A stretch of DNA of 64,000 bases from Cycas panzhihuaensis (lineage: Eukaryota; Cycadophyta). The number at the start of each line of letters is the position of its first letter. The stretch's first letter is position 1. This document shows, piece by piece, positions 59,127-64,000 of this stretch. Location: the NCBI GenBank assembly GCA_023213395.1, contig CM041465.1, positions 147,319,741 through 147,383,740 on the forward strand, given 5' to 3'. A program made the position numbers and the translations under genes. The notes under the pieces were generated by a model. That model was not told the origin of the DNA. It searched no databases and saw only the letters and a program-made list of their open reading frames with translations.

Positions 59127-62100
59127 TTAAGATGTTTCGCCCACGAAACTCTCTTTTCTCAAATCAGAATGATGTTTGATAAAATTAGAGGACTCCCAGG
59201 AAGTGTCTTCATGAGGCAATTGCTTCCATTTGATCAAGTATTCTCGAATGGTCTTCGACCACAATCATCGTTCTCGAACATCAAGGATAACTTGTAGCAA
59301 TAGGATTAATTTGCCTTTTTCATCTAAGAGAGGTAATTCTGTCTGCACCTGTACATGATTTCCAATTTTCTTTTTGAGACACGACACATGAAATACATTG
59401 TGTAATTTAGAAACAGGAAGTTCTAAGGCATAAGCCACTTCTCCAATTTTCTATTTAACTCGAAAAGGGCCATAAAATCGAGGACTCAATTTCTCCTTTT
59501 GAGAAATTTTTAATGATGCTTGTTTGTATGGTTGCAGTCTCACATAGACCTAGTCTCCAAGTTTGAATATTCTTTCAATACATTGTTTATCTTCTTGTTG
59601 TTTCATTCGATTTGTAGCTTCTTCTAGATGTTGCTTTAATATGTGAATTACATTCTGTGATTCTTGGAGGTAGTTATTAACTGTTGGAACCTTATTATCC
59701 TTGCTTAACTAGTCCTTTAATTGAGTGGGTTGATAGGTGTATAATGCTTGATATGGGGTCATTTTGATGGATGAATGGTAAGAAGAATTATACCAGGCTT
59801 CAGCTAAATGTAGCCATTTTACCCACGAATTGTATTTATCTACTGCATAATTCCGCAAATAATTTTCTAAACATTTATTAACCGCTTCAGTTTAACCGTC
59901 TATTTGTGGGTGATAACTGGTACTCGTTTTTAATTTTGTACCCACCTGCAAAAACATTTCTTACCAAAAATGGCTTAAGAATTCAGGATTTCTGTCGCTA
60001 ATAATGGTCTGCGGAAATCCATGTAATTTATGAATTTTTTTGACAAACACTTCGGCTAATTGTTGAGCTTTATAATTAGATTGAATGGGTATAAAATGAG
60101 TAAATTTTGTTAAGCGATCTACAATCACATAAATAGCATCTTTCCCTTCTGATTTTGGTAAACCGATGATAAAATCCATGCTAATACTTTCCTATTTTTG
60201 ATGTGGAATAGGGAGAGGTTGTAGCAATCCTAGTGTAGCAATACATTCATATTTATTCGTTTGGCAAACCGTGCATTCAGTTACGAATTTCTTAATTTCC
60301 TTTTATATTCCCTTCCAGAAAAAGGACTATTTGGCTCGAAGATATGTCTTATAAAACCCTTCATGTCCTATTGTAAGTATTATATGTGCTTCATTTATTA
60401 TCTTGGCATGGAAAGTTGAATTTGCGCCTAAGAATATTAGTCCTTTATACCATAGGATATCGTTTCTCCATTCAAATTTAATTTTTTTTCCTTGTTGAAT
60501 TCTTTGAATAAGTTATTGAATGTTAGGATCTTTTACATATTCTTATTGTAATTCCATGATCCATACTAGTTCTATTATTGAAATGGCTTTTAGCTAAGAT
60601 TGTACACTTTCTTTATCTTTCTGAGATAATGCATCAACCACCACATTATTTTTACCCTTGTTGTATGTTATGTCAAAATCAAATACTTGGATTTTGCTTA
60701 TCCATTTCTGTTGTTCAAGGGATAACTATTTTTGTTTCAATAAGTATTGTAAACTGTTATGATCTGTTTTGACTATAAATTTGCTACCTAATAGATATTG
60801 ATGCCATTTAACCAAAGCATGTATAATAGCCAACATTTCCTTATTATAGGTAGATTTAAGAATTTCTCTGTTGTTTAGTTTTCTACTCTCAAATGTGATG
60901 GGTTTTCCTTCTTGCATTAGTATTGCATCTATTCCTGTTCCAGATGTATCGTATTCTATTATAAAAATTTTAGAAAAATCAGGTGATGTTAGCATCGGTA
61001 ACTGGGTCATTATTTGCTTAACTTGTTTGAAACACATTGTCGCTTCTTCATTCCATTGAAAAGAATCCTTCTTTAATAAATGAGTTAAGATAGTTGTTTT
61101 CTGTATGTAATTTTTAACAAAATGTCGATAATATCCTGTTAGTCCCAAAATTCCTCAGAGTTTACTAATATTTGTGGGCGTCGACCATTCTTGAATTACC
61201 TTGACTTTTCTTGCATCAGCTCTAATTCCTTCTCTTGAAATGAGATGACTCAAATATTCTATTTCTTTCAAACCAAAATAACATTTTGATTTATTAGCAT
61301 AAAACTTTTGTTCCTTTAATACGCTTAGTACTTGATCAAGATATTCCAGGTTCTCTTCATACTTTTTGCTGAAGATTAATATGTCATTGAAGAATACTAA
61401 GACAAATTTTCATAAGAAAGGTTTCAGAACCTTATTCATAATAGCTTGAAATGTGGTCGGTGCATTGGTCAGGCCAAAAGGAATTACCTTGAATTCATAA
61501 TGACCATAGTATGTGCTGAAGGTTGTTTTGTATGTATCCTCTGGTTTAATTCGAATTTGATAGTAACCCGATTTCAAGCCTATTTTTGAAAAATATTTGG
61601 CTCCTTGCAATTCATTTAGTAACTCGTCGATCCTTGGTATAGGAAATTTATTTTTAATTGTAACATTATTTAGTGCTCGATAGTCTATGCACATACGATA
61701 AGATCCATCTTTTTTCGTTACTAGGATTATAGGAGCTGCAAAACGACTTTTACTAGGGGTTATTGCTCCTAGATCTAACAACTCTTGTACAATTTTCTTA
61801 ATTTCATTCCGATAATGATGTGGTTGTTTATATGGTCGGATAACAATCGGATTAGTACCCGCTTCAAGTTCAATTTGATGTTCCAGCCCTCTGTCCGAAG
61901 GTAAGTCTGTTGGAATATTTAGAAAAACTTCTTTATGTTTTTGAATAACTTTTTTAAGTTCACTTTCTTTTGTTGTTGGCGTTATTTATGCTTGAATAGA
62001 TAAGAGTTGAGTCATAATGCCACGGTCCCCTTTCTTTATTAATTTTTCCATTCGTTTACAAGATATTAGTTGGTTATTTCCTGGTTTCTTTCCTTGAAGG

Positions 62101-63540
62101 ACAATGGTTCTTCCTTCCTACTTATATCTCATAAATAATTCCTCAAGGTTCATTTCAAAAATTCCCAAAGTTCTTAACCAGTGACTTCCCAAGACAATAT
62201 CTACTCTACCAACATCAATTACATAAAAATTTTCTTTAATAATGACATTGCCTATTGAGATCTTAAGGTTTTCCATCAGTTCTTGTCTAGATATGACTTG
62301 GTGACCCCTAACACTTGTGCTATTCTAGATGGAAGTAGTTTTAAGTGTTAGGCTGAAATTCTATCAATGAAATTATAGGTACTTCCAGAATTGACCAAGA
62401 TTGTAATAGCCTGATTTTTAATAAATCCTCGTAGTTTAAGTGTATCCGATCTTGTAAGACCACTCATGGTTGAGAATGACATTTTTAAGACATCCTCCTC
62501 TTAGTTATATTGGTTGTCCTGTGTTTCTAGAGTATTCCCTTGGCTGCTTTCTGTATCATTTTCTTCTTCAATTTTCTCATTTTTCGCTACTAGGGATAAT
62601 TCAATTGTATACAATTGATTCTTCTGACATTTATGATTAGATGTCCATTTTTTAGCACACCTGAAATAGAGATTATTTTTTCGTAAGTCTTCTTAATTGG
62701 GTCTTGTCCGTTGAAGTACTGGTTTAGATAATCGAGTAACTCTACTACCAGGTTGTATTGTTGATGGAGGATTAGATTGAGCATAAGGAGAAATATAGGA
62801 TCTTGTTCTTATTTTTCGTAATTCATTAACCTTATCTTCATGTATTTGGCAAGTTGTATAGCCTTATTAAGATCCTTAGGTTCTTGTATTTTGACGTTTG
62901 CTTAGATATCTATAGTTAAGCCATCTATATATAATTGGATAAGTCGATTCGTCGGAATGTCTTTTAAAGCATAGCTTAATTTTATGAATGTTATGCTATA
63001 TTCTTCTACAGAGCTAGTTTGTTTTAATCTTCGTAACTCACAATAATAATCACAGTTAGTTACTCTTTCAAACCATTTGATAAATAAACACACAAACTCC
63101 TTCTAGGGTGGAAGTTGATTTTGAAAAGAGGTTCGTTCAAGACACTGCCATCATTCGCACACTATGCCATCCATGTCAGTGTGGCTAGAGAAACTTGTTA
63201 TGTGGGTTCAATCTCCACCAAACGAAAGTAGTTTTCCATTTGTTGGATTTTTGATGGTTTCACTTTCAGTGTTAATTAGAGTCGTCCGTGGGGTTCAATA
63301 TTTTTTTACAGTCTGATTTCGTATGTGAAACTGCTGACTCATTGCTTCATCCTCAAAATCTAGCACAATCATTTCTTCTTTCCTGCTCGTTGCAATAATT
63401 GTCAATTTATCCAAGATTTGATGTAAGGTATGATTTAAGAGAGCGTTTGATGTCTGGACTGCTTCGTGGATTGTTTGAGTGATCAGTTCGACTATATCCT
63501 TTTGGATGGTATTGTCTGCCATCTCTTCAGTATTCATCAC
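59127..63540 (-). pseudogene. Gypsy B gag-pol polyprotein
   Basis: From 63540 down: gag N terminus (MMNTEEMADNTIQKD) and a capsid part (SSVEEYSITFIKLSYALKD, 63.0 kb). A knuckle near 62.65 kb keeps RCAKKWTSNHKC but its first Cys reads Tyr. The protease LVNSGSTYNFID (62.39 kb) has the catalytic Asp as Asn. RT includes [18 protein letters not shown] (61.70 kb), then FFNDIL at 61.39 kb, where the first palm Asp is Asn. RNase H extends to about 60.73 kb. Integrase has MDFIIGLPKS (60.17 kb) and SDRN at 59.99 kb. An SH3-like segment and a chromodomain-like end (IREYLIKWKQLPHEDTSWE) close it. Nonsense codons include two TGA at Arg positions. Confidence 0.92.
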
Positions 63541-64000
63541 TTTAATAACAATATAGGTATGATTCCACAGCTTCCCTTTCGTAACTATACGTTAATTTGT
63601 CATGTTTATATTAATAATACAAGGAATTTTATCACATCACTTATCGAGAAAATATCGATTGAATACATATATGTGAAGCACAAATATAAGAATCTCGAAA
63701 ATAAGCCTTAGTGCTCGCCAGTGTTATAGTTCCTCCACCACCTAATACTTAACTGACGATGTATTTCGTTTTTAAAGATTGTATAAAATGGGATAATAAT
63801 TCGACTATTGAAGGGTATGTGTGATAAGTTGAAGCCGATTATAAGATATTAGTATAGATGATTAAACATCAAATTTAATCTTTTAAAGGGGTAATGAATT
63901 AATTACATATAATATATAAATGACTTAATAGTGTATATTAGTGTGTGTGTATATATATATATATAATAAATAAATGATTTATATGTATGATAAGGTGCAT
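63541..64000. other. Right end of the window, leader or flank of gypsy B
   Basis: No LTR matching 58897-59115 is visible. A TG/TA microsatellite lies at 63941-63966. Short frames only. Confidence 0.4.
63941..63966. repeat. (GT)n/(AT)n microsatellite
   Basis: Five GT units followed by about eight AT units. Confidence 0.92.

Larger units (their letters stand above)
58897..63540 (-). mobile_element. Gypsy B: Ty3/gypsy chromodomain-type element
   Basis: Minus strand. The 3' LTR at 58897-59115 starts TGTTACGAACCC and ends TTCATAACA. The polypurine tract (59116-59126) and the stop of the polyprotein (59127-59129) follow directly. The internal polyprotein is traceable up to a Met at 63540. The 5' LTR and PBS were not found before the window edge. 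It landed inside the integrase of gypsy A and is therefore younger than A. It is inactive. Confidence 0.9.

Noticed and set aside
63709-63728. Possible PBS (complement of TGGCGAGCACTA) followed by TGTTAT as a 5' LTR start for gypsy B
   Set aside because: The downstream sequence does not align with the 3' LTR at 58897-59115 beyond the first five bases.

Overview
This 64-kb window looks like intergenic DNA from a large, transposon-packed plant nuclear genome. The evidence is a stack of nested, decayed Ty1/copia and Ty3/gypsy LTR retrotransposons, most of them primed by initiator-Met tRNA, plus a plant L1-type LINE with a DUF4283-like ORF1 and an RNase H tail. No ordinary host gene could be recognised. 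The amount and age of the repeats would suit a gymnosperm or another giant-genome seed plant, but the sequence alone does not fix the species. Nearly all coding remnants are broken by TAA, TAG or TGA where CAA, CAG, CGA or TGG is expected, the signature of cytosine deamination in methylated, silent DNA.

Layout. 1-4349: old AT-rich DNA with CATTCTA-like motifs and coding remnants. 4355-12049 (+): complete but dead copia element (copia-1) with TATAT target duplications. 12055-13632: gag remnant of the host element. 13633-18403 (-): internally deleted copia-2 with AATTA duplications. 18404-20494: unclassified, GC-rich at 18505-19500. 20495-25797: young non-autonomous LTR element (element 4) with two tandem-repeat arrays and a GC-rich block, flanked by an unusual 271-bp target duplication and lacking the last 6 bases of one LTR. 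26640-39890: two diverged copies of a repeat ending in a PBS-like motif, around a gypsy-type gag. This is interrupted by LTR element 5 (32267-38995, -), which itself holds LTR element 3 (35715-38540, -). 42310-43440: gypsy 3' fragment (-). 45222-52300: copia-3 (-), with a near full-length LINE (45364-51436, -) inside its LTR. 54526-56987 (+): 3' part of an LTR element with an intact 498-codon acidic ORF next to a short gag remnant. 57867-63540 (-): gypsy A, interrupted by gypsy B, whose single polyprotein frame is traceable from gag to a chromodomain-like tail.

There are no operons or cooperating host genes. The order of nesting gives relative ages. The most unusual items are the 271-bp duplication at element 4, the 498-codon ORF near 55-56 kb (with a possible degenerate analogue in element 5), and the very uneven decay of the two copia-2 LTRs.
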